From: Sphaeroforma sirkka
Lineage: Eukaryota > Opisthokonta > Ichthyosporea > Ichthyophonida
DNA: 27,500 nt
NCBI GenBank assembly: GCA_001586965.3
Contig: LUCW03000211.1
Location: forward strand, 97,501 to 125,000
Direction of reading: 5' to 3'
Positions within the stretch are counted from its first letter, which is position 1. Each line of letters starts with the position of its first letter. Positions 1 to 17,969 of the stretch are shown piece after piece. A model generated the notes under the pieces. It searched no databases and was not told the origin of the DNA. It saw nothing but the letters and a program-made list of their open reading frames with translations. The position numbers and the translations under genes were made by a program.

Positions 1-83
1 TTCTCACTCTGCGCTCGTTGTGCCAAAACTTTCTAATTCGTCAATGCATCTCACCTTCTTGTGTGTGATCGTTGCAAACCCAG

Positions 84-6374
<6,291 letters not shown>

Positions 6375-8490
6375 TCGGAATAGCGATCTCGACAGAGTGC
6401 ACCAAAAAGCGAGACACCGCAAACCAAATAACCATGAAGTTGATTAAATCGCTTCCATACTGCTGTTCACCTGCGGATTTGCACATGTATGCTCATGAGT
6501 TTTGTCAGGGAATACGAGGGCTCGACATCTAATATTAGGCTGCTAGGTGAATAGGTCCACCGTGATAGCATGTGGCTCCTTGTATGAGTTGACGCATACT
6601 ATTGATTATGTCCAAAAGGTTTGTTTTGGCTTGTCGTTCATATACCTTTCATAAATCAGAGACTGTGGATTGAAGTTTGAATACGATCTCGAAATAATTA
6701 ATGATGTTATGGAGTTGTACATTACATCATCTACTGATCTTTCGATACTTGTTTAGATCTTGTCGGTGGAATCTTGGAAATGCACGTAAATTAAAATTGG
6801 GCACATGAAGGATCACTGATGAACATCGCTCCCTATCTCAACTGTTCGGCTCTGTCATACTCCGCCACCGTAGACAAATCAGCCTTTTAAAATTGGTCTG
6901 ACCTCCTTAACACCATCTCGCCGGCTGCTTAGGCCAACACATCCTGAATTGGGGTATATTGTCATCATTTGGGGGAGGAAAATGAGTTTCCCTCTTGGGT
7001 TGAGCACGATGGCAAAGTTCACCTTCCCTTTCGTAATATCAAATAGGAAACTATTTTTAGACTGATGGTTAACTGTTGAAATCCATCACGAACGGCGTAT
7101 GTATGTTCGTACGAAACAGCGGCGACTGTGGATATCGAATTTTCAAGAACGTAAGCAAATAGAAAGGACCCGCTTCTAGTCAGTATGTGTACTCATAGGA
7201 TAGTAATTGCGAACAATTCACCCTTGTGTTAAACTGGTATTGAACCTTGAAAAGCAGCTGACTCCGCCATGTGCTTGTAAACGTCTATGGGAGGAACTAA
7301 AAATTCATCGTGTTTGGATTGTTTTGAAAATTGAAGTTTGCTAGACATGTAGAGCTTCATTAATTTCAAATCGGAAACTGGGAGACAGTGGGTAGTAATC
7401 GAATATACAACCTAGTGAACCATATCTAATTTAGCGCAACGCGGTAACGTGCCTCTACGACCGGATTATCAGTTTCGTATTTGCTGAAACCCTATTTTGA
7501 TTTTACCGGCGACCATACATTTCCAATTCTGTAATCGTAATTATGAGCTTATTCATGTCCAACGGCTTTTGTGATTCAACTTTATGAGCCCTGCTTGAGT
7601 AAGGATATCCATAAATAATATATGGGCAGTACCGGTATCTAAAATCACTGAATTTGGTTGGAAGTTATGCCCGCTCCGGTCTGTGGATGTTGGTATATTC
7701 AAGTTTTCAAAATAAGTATGGCCGCGCTATACGTAATCGGGCACAGTTTAGCAGATTGTGACGTACAACGTGCATGTGAAGCCGATAATATCGATTCAGC
7801 AACAGCGTGTCAGCTTATGGAAGTGGGAATGATCATGATGTTTCTTGGACTTCGGTCCGTTCAAAGTAATATGTGGTCGTAAAGGGTGTATTCCGAGATG
7901 TGTTAAAAAAAGTTTAGATCCAAACGTATACGTTCGAAAGCACACACGTCGAGCAATTGCTTAGAATATTTCTTTGCATTTGATTAGAAACTTATTCGAT
8001 AGTGAATAATACACTTTAAGTGTATATTACATACAACTTCTATCAGGTCATCGATTGAGTACGTCATGGAATCCCCTCTGACCCCTTCAGTTTCGAGACA
8101 AAGCACCCCAAACAACATACGGCATTGATAATTAAAATAGATATCAAATTAGTACGTCTAAAGACGAAATCCTTAATGGATGGATTTTGAAAAATATGCT
8201 TTTCTCACCCATAGCCTTCTGAAAATTACATTCTTACCCTGCAAAAAAATATACTTATGTTTTTGTTTCGTGCTGCCGATGGTCAGTCGAGGTCACGCAG
8301 TATAAATTACTGGCTCCATCCACTACAAATGTGTTGAATACTCGTCGCAAAGCTGCGAAGGATCTCTCCTTCTATTAACACATACTACATCGGAATGGAA
8401 TCTTTTATCCTTGCTTGCGTAACCAGTACGACCATAATTTGAAATTGGATCACAGTTGTGCTCTTTAGTACTTAAAGCTATATCATTCTA
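6375..8490. other. Intergenic stretch, no gene supported
   Basis: Holds the presumed 3' untranslated region of the PDI-like gene near its left end. The longest open frame is 74 codons at 7658-7882 and shows no family motif. No long repeats were seen within it. Decayed transposon sequence is possible but I found no motif to prove it. Confidence 0.6.
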
Positions 8491-8755
8491 TAACGAACAA
8501 ATAGTTGACGACTCTTAAGCCCACCATAAAATCATAACTATATCAACCGTTCGCCCACTTGAACCTATTATAACCACCTTTTATCCCCACCTTTGTCGTA
8601 TAACCACCTTTTATCTCCACCTTTGCCGTATAACCATCTTTTATGCCTACCTTTGTCGTATTTATAACCACCTTTTATCGCCACCTTTGTCCTAATACCA
8701 ACTTTTCAACCCCACCTTTGTCGTGTGGAGACCAACATTATGACTAGATGACTAA
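8491..8755 (+). repeat. Left inverted arm with five ~30-bp subrepeats
   Basis: Subrepeats with core ataaccaccttttat and ccacctttgtcgt run from ~8563 to ~8723. Similarity to the inverse of the right arm continues inward through gaccaacattatgac. Confidence 0.82.
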
Positions 8756-8894
8756 CGTATTTATATATTTAATAGACCCTACTTATAGCAAGCTGTTGTG
8801 CTCACTTCTGGAGTGGGCCTCACTATGGCACCTTGCTGTCAATTTCCAGGTAAGAGTTCAGCGCTGTTGAATACGGTCTGTTAATTTTCAGCTA

Positions 8895-8941
8895 GCTAAT
8901 ACGTAACCATCCTGTTTGGGTATCGTTTGCTGTTTGTTTAG

Positions 8942-8976
<35 letters not shown>

Positions 8977-9138
8977 GACATGTATATATAAATATATATA
9001 TATATATATATAAATAATACGTAGCCATCCTGTTTGGGCATCGTTTGCTATTTGCTTAGCATCGTAGTTGCTAACATTTTCACTACATCACTTCATATAT
9101 ATATATATATATATATATCAAGATAAATATATAAATAT

Positions 9139-9212
<74 letters not shown>

Positions 9213-9273
9213 AGAAAATATTTATTCAAAGCTTTTATACATATATATATATATATGTTTATGTTTTTAGACA

Positions 9274-9319
<46 letters not shown>

Positions 9320-9440
9320 ATTAATATATAATATAATACATATATAATATATATATAATATATATAATATATATATAAAAGCTTTTTGAACAAATGTTTC
9401 TATATATATATATATATATATACATATATGTATATATATG

Positions 9441-9484
<44 letters not shown>

Positions 9485-9491
9485 TTTATCT

Positions 9492-9537
<46 letters not shown>

Positions 9538-9542
9538 TATAT

Positions 9543-9638
<96 letters not shown>

Positions 9639-9665
9639 CTTTATATAAAAATATATCTAATATGT
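8895..9665. repeat. TA-rich core of the foldback element
   Basis: Mostly (TA)n. Two direct copies of a ~50-bp segment (cgta(a/g)ccatcctgtttggg to tttagcatc) lie near 8900 and 9018. Inverted pairs are present: tcaagataaa near 9118 with ttttatcttga near 9484, and ttcaaagcttttata near 9226 with ataaaagctttttgaa near 9376. Confidence 0.85.
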
Positions 9666-9786
9666 AAACGAATGGATCAACAAAATTGCAGACTCCAACC
9701 TTGTGCACACGTTCATATACATCATCTCCTTATTACCAAGTTGGTTTGATATGATATGGAAGAAAAATCGTCATTATATTTAGGCA

Positions 9787-10014
9787 GGAAGGATTTCAGT
9801 CACAGGGCATAATTGGTGTTTCGACAAGGTGGGGATAAAAGGTGGTTATACGGCAAAGGTGGGGGTAAAAGGTGGATATACGGCAAAGGCGGTGATAAAA
9901 GGTGGCTATAAGTCAAAGGGGGGGGGATAAAAGGTGGTTATAGGTTCAGGTGGGCGAAACGGTTGGTATAGTTATGGTGGGTAATCGTCACAATCGGCTT
10001 GCTCTTGTTCGTTG
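9787..10014 (-). repeat. Right inverted arm with four ~30-bp subrepeats
   Basis: Subrepeats with core gataaaaggtggttat and acggcaaaggtggg are the reverse complement of the left arm's units. The outer part (gtgggcgaaacggttggtat to ttgttcgtt) pairs with 8491-8563. Confidence 0.82.
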
Positions 10015-10424
10015 AAAAAAAATTACAGCTGCAATATGATCGGTGTATTCATTTTATATGCATATGAGTACCCCCGCCAGCTCATCGCAATCGTGTTTTT
10101 TTGAGGTCACTCAATCTCCAGCGTGAAAACTTGTTGCCAGGTTACTATTTATGTTTTGTAAGATGTATACCGAGGTCGCGGCGCTGCCAATCTATCGACC
10201 ACAAGTATCTAAGTTAACTCACATCAGAAAACCCCACTCAACATTTACTTCAACGCCGGATTGTTGTCCAAATAGTGCTTTGCCCTTGTGCATAGAACAC
10301 TGTGAAATACAAATACACTGACATAGCGGTCTTGGTACTATGTAAGTTGCAGTGGTCACATTTCCGTATCGCGGGTCATTTTTATGAAAAGTTTGTATTT
10401 GTTGGCATTTTTGGTCTCAGTGCT

Positions 10425-10912
10425 TATATCACAGCTGTTTGCTGAACGGACCGTTTTAAACACCTTAACATGTATATTGTCTGCTGTAAAAGAAATACGA
10501 CAAAAAGCCGAGATACCCAAGTATATCATCTCTGCAACAGCATTTTCTCTCACGATGAACCTTTTTAAAATACGGAACAACTACAAATTAAGTTGCCCCT
10601 CTTTAAAGTATATTTGTACTACATATCCTACGCATAGCTATTTTCCTACGTTATCCCCACACACCTTGGCCATCATTTTTGAACCATATCATACTCCATA
10701 GAATATTCACTCCACAGAACTCATAAAACACTTGTCATATCCCTCACATAAATTCCATTCTATTTTAATTAACATATAAGGAGAGTAATCCTGTTCTAAT
10801 GGCTCGGTGCTATAACTTGAACTCGCATCTCACTGAAGATCACGGGAGCTATGCGACATCACGCTGCCTATATCACAGCTGTTTGCTGAACGGACCGTTT
10901 TTAAACACCTTA
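10425..10912 (+). repeat. 44-bp direct repeat pair, 444 bp apart
   Basis: The segment from atatcacagctgtttgctga to ttaaacacctta occurs at 10425-10468 and again at 10869-10912. The copies are almost identical; the second has one extra T in the T run before aaacacc. Confidence 0.88.
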
Positions 10913-11187
10913 GCGGATAGCATAGCGAGTCTATTTAGAATAGCGAGTGGAGCAGTCGGTATACATGAAGTAATTCTAAACAAGCAAAAACGACAACCAA
11001 CTTTTTTTTCGTGACAAGGTTGTCGATTTCATTAATTCATTTGCAATGGTGACCGCTGTGCCAAAGTAGAGTTCACAATGCCAATGAAACGTATATAATT
11101 ATATATATATATTTAACGTTCGTTTTTTTACGATATTTAGTACTAAACTCAACGATTTATAGGTACGTTTATCCATAGTAAATGAAC

Positions 11188-11270
11188 CTATTTCAAAGCT
11201 TTTCAAGCATATGAATATATTTCAAAGCTTTTCAAGCATATGAATATATTTCAAAGCTTTCCAAACCTTT
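11188..11270 (+). repeat. Three short tandem units
   Basis: Three copies of tttcaaagcttttcaagcat or a close variant, each about 29 bp with the spacer atgaatata. The third unit is cut short (ttccaaac). Confidence 0.85.
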
Positions 11271-11394
11271 GAGGTAATTATCCCTCTACAGGGGGCGCGT
11301 AGCCGTTTGCTAGACACCAATTGCAGTCATACAGAATATTTTTTAGGGGGTTTTCTTCTTCCAGTGTTTATTGAACCCTCCTAGAATATAATAT

Positions 11395-13042
11395 AGTATA
11401 TTTCCAAAGTTATAACCTATCTAATGTAATACTATCGATAAGGGATGCGACAGCTCATTGTAACATAGAAAAAAATCTTAGGCTGCTCATGTAATGTCAA
11501 TTGTTGGAGAGTCATCTAAAGTGTAAATTCTAGCACGCGGCGTGCTTATCGCTAATCCAACTAACATTTGTCAACTGTCTCCTATTGAAAGGTATTAAAT
11601 ATACGCACGAAAGTAGAAAAACTAGTCAGAGGAAATGTCAACAGCCCACATAAAAAAATAAACTCGAACATGGACCTTATACTGTGAAACTCAATGCATA
11701 CCTATAGAGCTACAATTCATGTCAAGCAAGGTAATGGAAACTTCCTGAAAGCAATCCCCGATATCCAAAGACATACGAGTTGACAAATACATTTTGTCGT
11801 TGTTGTTGAAGCTCATATTGTTGTTGTTTTCTTATTCAAATTAGTATTCGCAAGGGTAGGAAAGCATTTCATGGGCTTGAAATTGACATATTTCTAATCT
11901 GTATTTACAGTTCCCATCTAGTACAATGCTACGACAGTTCAATCTGAATGGCTGATCAAGAGATATTGAAGGCGAGAGAGGCTCCCCAAGTGTATATGGG
12001 AGCTGTTTTTTCACATGCAAGAATGTAGAATAGTTGGTTGGAAAAATTGATGAAATTTGTAGATCCAACAAGCATAAGAATCACCCAAGCGTTCAATCTA
12101 TATTGACAACGAGAATGTTTGCATACAACGGGGCAAGTATAATCATAGCCTTCTGAAGAAAAAATAAGAGGGTTATGGTATGACCCTTATCGAAGGTTTT
12201 CCCCGTATGTTAATTATAGAAGCAACCTAAACGTGATAAAATTAAGGAAACAACTCAAAAGTGAATTCTGGCTTTCAACAGCTTTTCCGTACACGAATTC
12301 AGTGTTACTTATTAAAGTTTTCTTCAAGTTGGTTTATGTAACTACGCGTACTGTTGTGATGGCACTTAAATATATCCCGCTTATCTATAGTTCTCGGGTA
12401 AGAAAACATTTTATGAGTTTGAAATTGACATATTCCCATTCTGAAGCTACAGTTCCCATCTAGTACAATACTAAGACAGTTCAATCTGAGGCTGATCATG
12501 AAATGTTGAAGGCGAGAGAAGTTCCAAAAGCGTATATGGGAACTGTTATTCGACATGCAAGAACGTAGAATAGCTGATTAGAAAAAATGATGAAATTTGT
12601 AGATCCAACAAGCATAAGAATCATCCAAGTGTTCAATCTATATTGACAACAATGTTTGCACACAACGGGGCAAGTATAATCATAGCCTTCTGGAAAAAAA
12701 TAAGAGGGTTATGATATGACCCTTATTGAATGTTTTCCTCGCATGTTAATTATAGAAGCAACCTAAACGCGACAATAATAAGGAAACAACTCAAAAGTGA
12801 TTTCCGGCTTCCAACAGCTTTTCCGTACACAAATTCAGTGTTTCTTATTAAAATTTGTTTCCTCAAGTCAGTTTACATATCTGCGCGTACTATTGTGATG
12901 GCACTCAAACAAATGCTGCTTCTCTATAGACCTCGGATAGGAAAACATTTCATGCGTTTGAAATTGACATATTCCCATTCTGAACCAACAGTACCCATCT
13001 ATTATAATAGTACGACAGTTCAATCTGAATGGCTGATCATGA
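11395..13042. repeat. ~540-bp tandem repeat array, left part
   Basis: The anchor gaaattgacata recurs near 11879, 12421 and 12960, a period of ~540 bp. Shared blocks include cagttcaatctgaatggctg, agatccaacaagcataagaa, caacggggcaagtataatca and gttaattatagaagcaacct. A more decayed copy may begin at ~11395. Short frames inside the copies (11841-12071 and 12305-12556 minus; 12233-12463 and 12730-13053 plus) recur because the DNA repeats, and they show no known domain. The element type is unknown. Confidence 0.88.
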
Positions 13043-13363
13043 TATCACGCTAGTTCCAGTTTAATAGTCAGAGGCTATCGGGTTTGTTTCTAACCTCAAG
13101 GTTTGTCTCTACGAAGCCGGTACCAGGCGCATCATATGCATGAGGCCCTAGAGACGACACCTAGGGATGGTATATCGCCGCGATAGTCGCACGATACCTG
13201 TGTTTAGCGGTGGTTTATAACCCCTAGGTGATTATTCAGGCGGTGTTTGGACACCGCTATTGTTTATCAATAAAAATATATTATATACTGGGAGGTTTTT
13301 ACGCTTCGACCTCACATGAAGGATATAAGATGATAATTGCTAAGGGTGGGCGGGTGCGGAGGG
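13043..13363 (-). repeat. Unique ~320-bp end segment of the retrotransposon (B2 candidate)
   Basis: Lies between the host repeat and the A2 repeat and has no second obvious copy. It holds inverted repeats: ccctag/ctaggg at 13146-13166, gcggtgt/acaccgc at 13240-13257 and gaggt/acctc near 13292-13312. A patchy resemblance to 13700-13770 (gacac, then aggg(a/t)tgg, then gcgcacgat/gtcgcacgat) might be the decayed B1 partner. It could instead be a separate small insertion. Confidence 0.5.
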
Positions 13364-13591
13364 GAAGGATATAAGATGAGATAGTATGTTATTACTATCT
13401 TGTCTTAAATACATAAGACGAACTCGGTGAACGAGTTTGCATACCAAAATTGATTTTGCGGAGAGTTTTCCTGCTTAATCCTCTTAATGAGATAATTAAG
13501 TTAGCATATTCCAGCATAATTATTGGTAATCAGGCTCTTATACCGAGTTTGTCTTCAACATATTTCAGAGTAAACTCTGTAGAATATGTTG
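13364..13591 (-). repeat. Retrotransposon internal direct repeat, 3' copy (A2)
   Basis: Second copy of the 228-bp repeat. A 16-bp piece of its left edge (gaaggatataagatga) also occurs at 13318-13333. Confidence 0.9.
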
Positions 13592-13649
13592 TTACTTCTC
13601 ACCTCGAGACATACAGTATCTCGACCGAAGCTTAGGTCATGCTTAAAAA

Positions 13650-15182
13650 CCCCTCACTACCACTGCTGTGGACGAAATTTCCACCGCTTGCCTTATGGAA
13701 CCAACGTGCCTTGGGGTGACACTTCGACAGGGTTGGAATACGACAGTAGCGCACGATCGTTGGTAAGTGGTCCCTACAGTACTCTGTCGGCTGCGGTAAC
13801 CGTCCATGACGATCGATAACGAGAAACTGATCCTTCCTTGACGCACACTATAGAAGAAATCGTAGTTGCAGGAATCTGCAAGCTAAAACATTTGCGCGAA
13901 GCCACGCCAAAATGCATGCCATTGAATATACGGCTGGAGACCCTTGGGTAAGCCAGCAGTCTCGAAATCTTCTCGCACCGCTTCGATGGCAGCAAAAGTT
14001 CCCATATTCTGCCATCTAGGGATTACTGCCGTAATAGCCGGGATCAGATTCTTGTACCGAAGATCGAAGATCTTCTCATCCACTAATTGAGAAGGGCAGT
14101 TGCTGCCTCCTGAGGTCAAGCCCCGCTTCCGTTTCGCCGGTGTGAAGTTAATTGTTGTTCTCAGATATTAAAGTACCTTAAAGTGTTTTAAGTTTTAAGT
14201 GAATAGTTGTGATTTATTTGATTCCCTGCTTTTATATGCATTGGACTCGTTATCCTTGAGCCATTATAAAACATCTCTTGAGGTGAAAAAGGTTCTCACT
14301 TAATCTATGATCCAATCCAAAGGCAGTGTCGCCACGTCTTCAACGGATCGTGGCTTCCATTGTAGTCTTTGGCCTTATAGGTTTAGATTGTACTCCTCCA
14401 ATATTTAGGGATGCCCTTATGCCCATGAGAGATTTTCTAGTATGATGATTCCGTACTCCCGGCACTTCGGCTCCGAGATTAATTTCAATCTGCAATATTT
14501 CTGTGTCCCTTTCTGAGTTTAGATTCTTTGATGCTGGGATAAACCTTGTTGAGCCTCCAGTGTTTGACCGTAGTTTTATGCTTGGTAAACAATCCTGGTT
14601 TACTGTGATCAATATTAATTCAATGCAAGCTTGGATCCAAAACCACATGGTTCGGTTTGACATATACGAGTGTGTCCCACCTATGGCCGAAGAGGATTAT
14701 TCAAAGGTAAATGGCGGTGTGCCGTGTGTTGACGGCCGGACAATTGATAACCGCCAGCACCCACTCAGACAATACTTTGGGTTGGTACAGTACCGGATCA
14801 TGAGTACTACGTCACTCCATGATGTACTCACGAGTGATTCGGCTCCAGTCATCAGATAAGGGTGTTGTAATATTCATTTCAAACCATTTGCTAAATGCCG
14901 ATCTCGTATTATTCCAGCCATTCAAAGTCATTTCCTCATGCATACAGTACTCTGCATATGTAATTAGACTAGCTATGTCTGAAAATGGTTTGAACTCTTG
15001 CTGTTGAAGAGTACAAAATCAAGAAAGTATTCCAACGCGCGATTATAGTTCGCTATAGTCCCCGGGCCAAGTCCGCTGCTGTTGAGACGTGCCTTGAGTC
15101 GCCCATCCCCATAACCTTCAGAGAATGGAGACTGATAGGGGCGTTCCGGGAGGGGCTGTAAAATACTGCTAAAAACCGCCAT
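13650..15182 (-). pseudogene. Tyrosine recombinase region of the retrotransposon
   Basis: GPGTIANYNRALEYFLDF near 15020-15080 is a SAM-like core-binding start of a tyrosine recombinase. It is followed by a helical stretch (SLITYAEYCM). WHAFWRGFAQM near 13885-13920 resembles the H-x-x-R box of the catalytic domain. Decayed, so the catalytic set cannot be judged. Confidence 0.7.
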
Positions 15183-15279
15183 GGTGGTGCCGTCCGTTCC
15201 AACTGACTCGCCAATGGTTAAGGGTAATGTACAGCTGCCTGTGGTAGGAAATGTATGGCTTTGGCATGTGCCATCAAAT

Positions 15280-16100
15280 TTTCCTACCAGGTCGCGGCTG
15301 TCCAGAATGGGGCTATTAATAATATTCCCTCGACTGCTTCCCTGTCTAGTTTCTCTATCACTTGACCGATTAATACTTCCGGGGGCGTGAACAAATGAAT
15401 ATTCTGGTTACATTGCTGGTGGAATCCATGTAATTCCTTTACTGCCGCATGGTGAGCCTTCTGCTTGTAATATTCTGTCGAAAATAGATCTATTTCCGAG
15501 CTCGAGGTCTGTAGGTGCCACATGTGGTATATCTTCCTTATCTCGGATACCTTAACTGTCCACGAGAATCTCAGCAGATTTCCTCTTCGACTGAGTTCGT
15601 CTGCTGTCAGATTGAGCTTCCACGGCAAATACGCTAGTGTTGTTGGCCAATTGATTTGTTTGTTGTGACATAACAATGCGAAGTTTTGAAGCTGAGAATT
15701 CATCAGACGCGAGGGGTTCCTCCGTTTACTGAGGCTGTGCATCGCAGTCGAGGAGTCTGTCATCATTGAAAGTGTAGTTTCTTCCTGTATCATAGCCCTC
15801 AATTGGAAAAGTTACATCGCCATAGCTAGTATTCGTAGCTCCAGAAGAGAAATCGTCCTTTTTGTTTCTTCTTAATTCCAGCGGCCCGCGAAGGTATGCG
15901 TTTGACCCTCCAAGTGAAGAGTCGCTCCATATCCAATTTTCGAAACATCTCTCGTCAGTTCGGCATTTGGTTCCTGAAGTCAGATTGCTCGACTGTCGAA
16001 GGTTGTCAAGAGAGTATTCAGTTTCCTTAATTTTCGAAAAGAGAGCCTGGTAGCCTGACTTTCGAATTAGTAAGTTGTACTCCCGTTGTAATTCTGCCAA
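15280..16100 (-). pseudogene. RNase H and downstream pol region of the retrotransposon
   Basis: LNLTADELSRR near 15585-15620 is the C-terminal RNase H box (N-x-x-A-D-x-L-S-R). It is followed by EIDLFSTE and LIAPFWTAATW, the DLF and P-x-W-x-x-x-x-W segments that follow RNase H in DIRS-order pol. Decayed. Confidence 0.75.
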
Positions 16101-16199
16101 AAAAAAGTCGGATGTTTGAGACTGCGAATGCCGCCCACTGAAGTATACCCAGGTACGATCTCCATATCTTGGGAGGAATCTTTCGCGACGGAATAAACC

Positions 16200-16800
16200 A
16201 AGGTCGTCGCCCTAGCTATCTTCTAACTAAGAGAAGTTGTCACCTGTATCCGATTTTTCAACAGATTTATGATTACTCTCAGGTGGTCTAAACATTGAGC
16301 TGGAGTCGCCCACTTCTCTTTTCCATCTGCTAGCTCCAAACCCAAAGTCTTGTTGAGCTGATTGATAAAAGTCGCGATGTGTTTGTATAAGAAACAGTGT
16401 CGCAAATAGCAACAGGTCGTCTGCGTATAAGAGAATTCGGATCCCGGTGTTCATCAGCTGATGGAAGTACTCAAGCACCATAGTTGCCCCTTGCAATCCC
16501 AAAATTGCCAAAGTTGGGGCTGTGCTACTATGATCGGTGGGTCGTGCAATCTTTGAAATCTGATCCAGACCTTCCATTCAAAATTTGCGTTTGACTGCAG
16601 TGTCGTTGATCAATTTCGGATCGAGTATCAACCTTGCCCGGATCCCATCCGACTTCGGAGTCGTAAATGCCTTCTGGGTCAGATATACTTCGGCTTCTGT
16701 GCATCTCCAGATGACACCCTGACGTTCCAGTCGTAGTAGCACGGTTCCCTCCATCTCCGCCCAATCGGTCGGACGGCTTCGGTGGCCCTGTTTTCCCCAT
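16200..16800 (-). pseudogene. Reverse transcriptase region of the retrotransposon
   Basis: The polymerase core is marked by ILLYADDLLLFA near 16415-16450, preceded by a strand-helix stretch typical of the palm. This is a decayed fossil. Confidence 0.82.
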
Positions 16801-17149
16801 TCTGGTCTAACTCCATATCGTATCGTGTCGCATATCTTCCTATTCGTCCCCAGGGCTCTCTATGTTTTTAGACGTGCCCGTACTCGAAGAAATAGGGCGT
16901 CGTTTGAAGATTTTGTTAGATAAATAAGTGTTGTTATGGCTTATTCAATTAGCCTTAGTTTTTTGCTGCTTTTTCCTTAGCCTCCTTTTCACGGGTGGCT
17001 TTCTCACGGATGGCTCTTTATTGACTTTCCCTGTTTTTTTATGAATGAACTACAGCCAATTTGTGCTGCTTCTTTATTTGGTTGTCGTAGATTTCATGCA
17101 GCAATGGATCAAACTGTTTAAAGTTGTACGTTTGATGTTTTAGCAATGA

Positions 17150-17657
17150 GGCAAAGTCTCATCCCTTGCTAACTCGTATTTTCTTGAGTTCTAGTGTGAG
17201 CTTGAAATCGTGTAATAGATCAACAACGAGACCAATCAGTGCTGTTTGCCGTAGCTCGTCGGTATGCACGTTCTGTTTGACCTGCTTGATTTGGTATATA
17301 CCGAGATTGTACCAATTTTTAATTCGTACTAGTTCGTCTTCCACCGGCCTCTTCTCCTTCGTAAAAACCATTGACCGTGCACGGACGTGTCTTTGGTCCT
17401 TTGGAGAAAGTAACTTCCTCGATAAATTCCAGATCGACGATTTTCTTAGCGATGCCAGCCGATATGCCGTCCTCAGCTGGTCTCACATTGTCTTGCAGTG
17501 CGTTTACAAATTCTACGTTTGAAATTCGCTCCAGAGGTGGCTTAACTGAACATAGCCCCGTTAGGCCCACTGTTGGTGCGATATAGCCAGTGCGGTTGAA
17601 ACTTTCTTTCTGAAATAGCCGCTGGTTAAGATTTTGGGCTTGCTGCGCTTCGGCCAT
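17150..17657 (-). pseudogene. Gag-like region of the retrotransposon
   Basis: An open stretch beginning ~85 bp inside the A1 repeat, where gag is expected. It is charged and glutamine-rich at its start and shows no zinc knuckle. Assignment rests on position only. Confidence 0.45.
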
Positions 17658-17741
17658 TCTAGATGCGAATGGTTAGAGCGGTTTATGTGGTATGATCCCA
17701 CTTCACGGTGTGTATCTGAACCACGGTTGTGTCAATAACGA

Positions 17742-17969
17742 GAAGGATATAAGATGAGATAGTATGCCATTGCTATCTTGTCTGATATACATAAGACGAG
17801 CTCGGTGAACGAGTCTGAATACCAAAAATGATTCTGCTGAGAGTTTGCTCCCTTAATCATCTTGATGCGATAACTAAGTGAGCATACTCCCGCATAATTG
17901 TTAGTAATCAGGCTCGTTTAACGAGTTTGTCTTCAACATATTTCAGAGTAAACTCGGTAGAAAATGTTG
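17742..17969 (-). repeat. Retrotransposon terminal direct repeat, 5' copy (A1)
   Basis: Runs from gaaggatataagatgagat to gtagaaaatgttg and matches 13364-13591 in the same orientation over its full length. The last ~6-8 bp (atgttg) are also part of the host ~540-bp repeat, so the exact junction is ambiguous there. Confidence 0.9.

Larger units (their letters stand above)
8491..10014. mobile_element. Foldback-type element, ~1.5-kb near-palindrome
   Basis: Left and right ends are inverted copies. aacgaacaa at 8492 pairs with ttgttcgtt near 10005. cccaccataa...aaccgttcgcccac on the left pairs with gtgggcgaaacggtt...tatggtgggt on the right. Each arm carries ~30-bp tandem units (five left, four right) and the middle is a TA-rich core that is itself partly inverted about ~9305. 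Terminal inverted repeats built of tandem subrepeats are the hallmark of Foldback elements. There is no transposase frame, so it would be non-autonomous. The exact ends and the target duplication are unclear. Confidence 0.75.
10015..11394. other. Intergenic stretch with short repeats, no gene supported
   Basis: Open frames of up to 105 codons (10384-10701, 10799-11014) show no family motif. The stretch holds a 44-bp direct repeat (10425 and 10869), a short TA run near 11098 and three ~29-bp units at ~11190-11270. Confidence 0.6.
13043..17961 (-). mobile_element. DIRS-order (tyrosine-recombinase) retrotransposon fossil
   Basis: About 4.9 kb inserted in a copy of the ~540-bp repeat. Reading on the minus strand the parts are: a ~228-bp direct repeat (17969-17742), a gag-like region, reverse transcriptase with a YADD motif, RNase H and connection, a tyrosine recombinase, the second ~228-bp repeat (13591-13364), and a ~320-bp unique end segment. 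Reverse transcriptase plus tyrosine recombinase without a DDE integrase is diagnostic of the DIRS order. The direct repeats resemble the PAT/Ngaro layout, though the expected extra B repeat is not clear. The element is broken, with roughly half a dozen or more breaks. The terminal repeats differ at about 29 of 228 positions by eye (~87% identity), so the insertion is old. Confidence 0.82.

Noticed and set aside
7658-7882. 74-codon open frame
   Set aside because: No recognisable domain, neighbours or splice partners.
11841-13053. Similar short frames repeated three to four times (proposed small gene family)
   Set aside because: They recur because the ~540-bp DNA unit repeats; they occur on both strands and show no known motif.
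13085-13125. tRNA-like T-arm (ggtttgtttctaacc) in the retroelement end segment
   Set aside because: No acceptor stem or anticodon arm can be formed around it.
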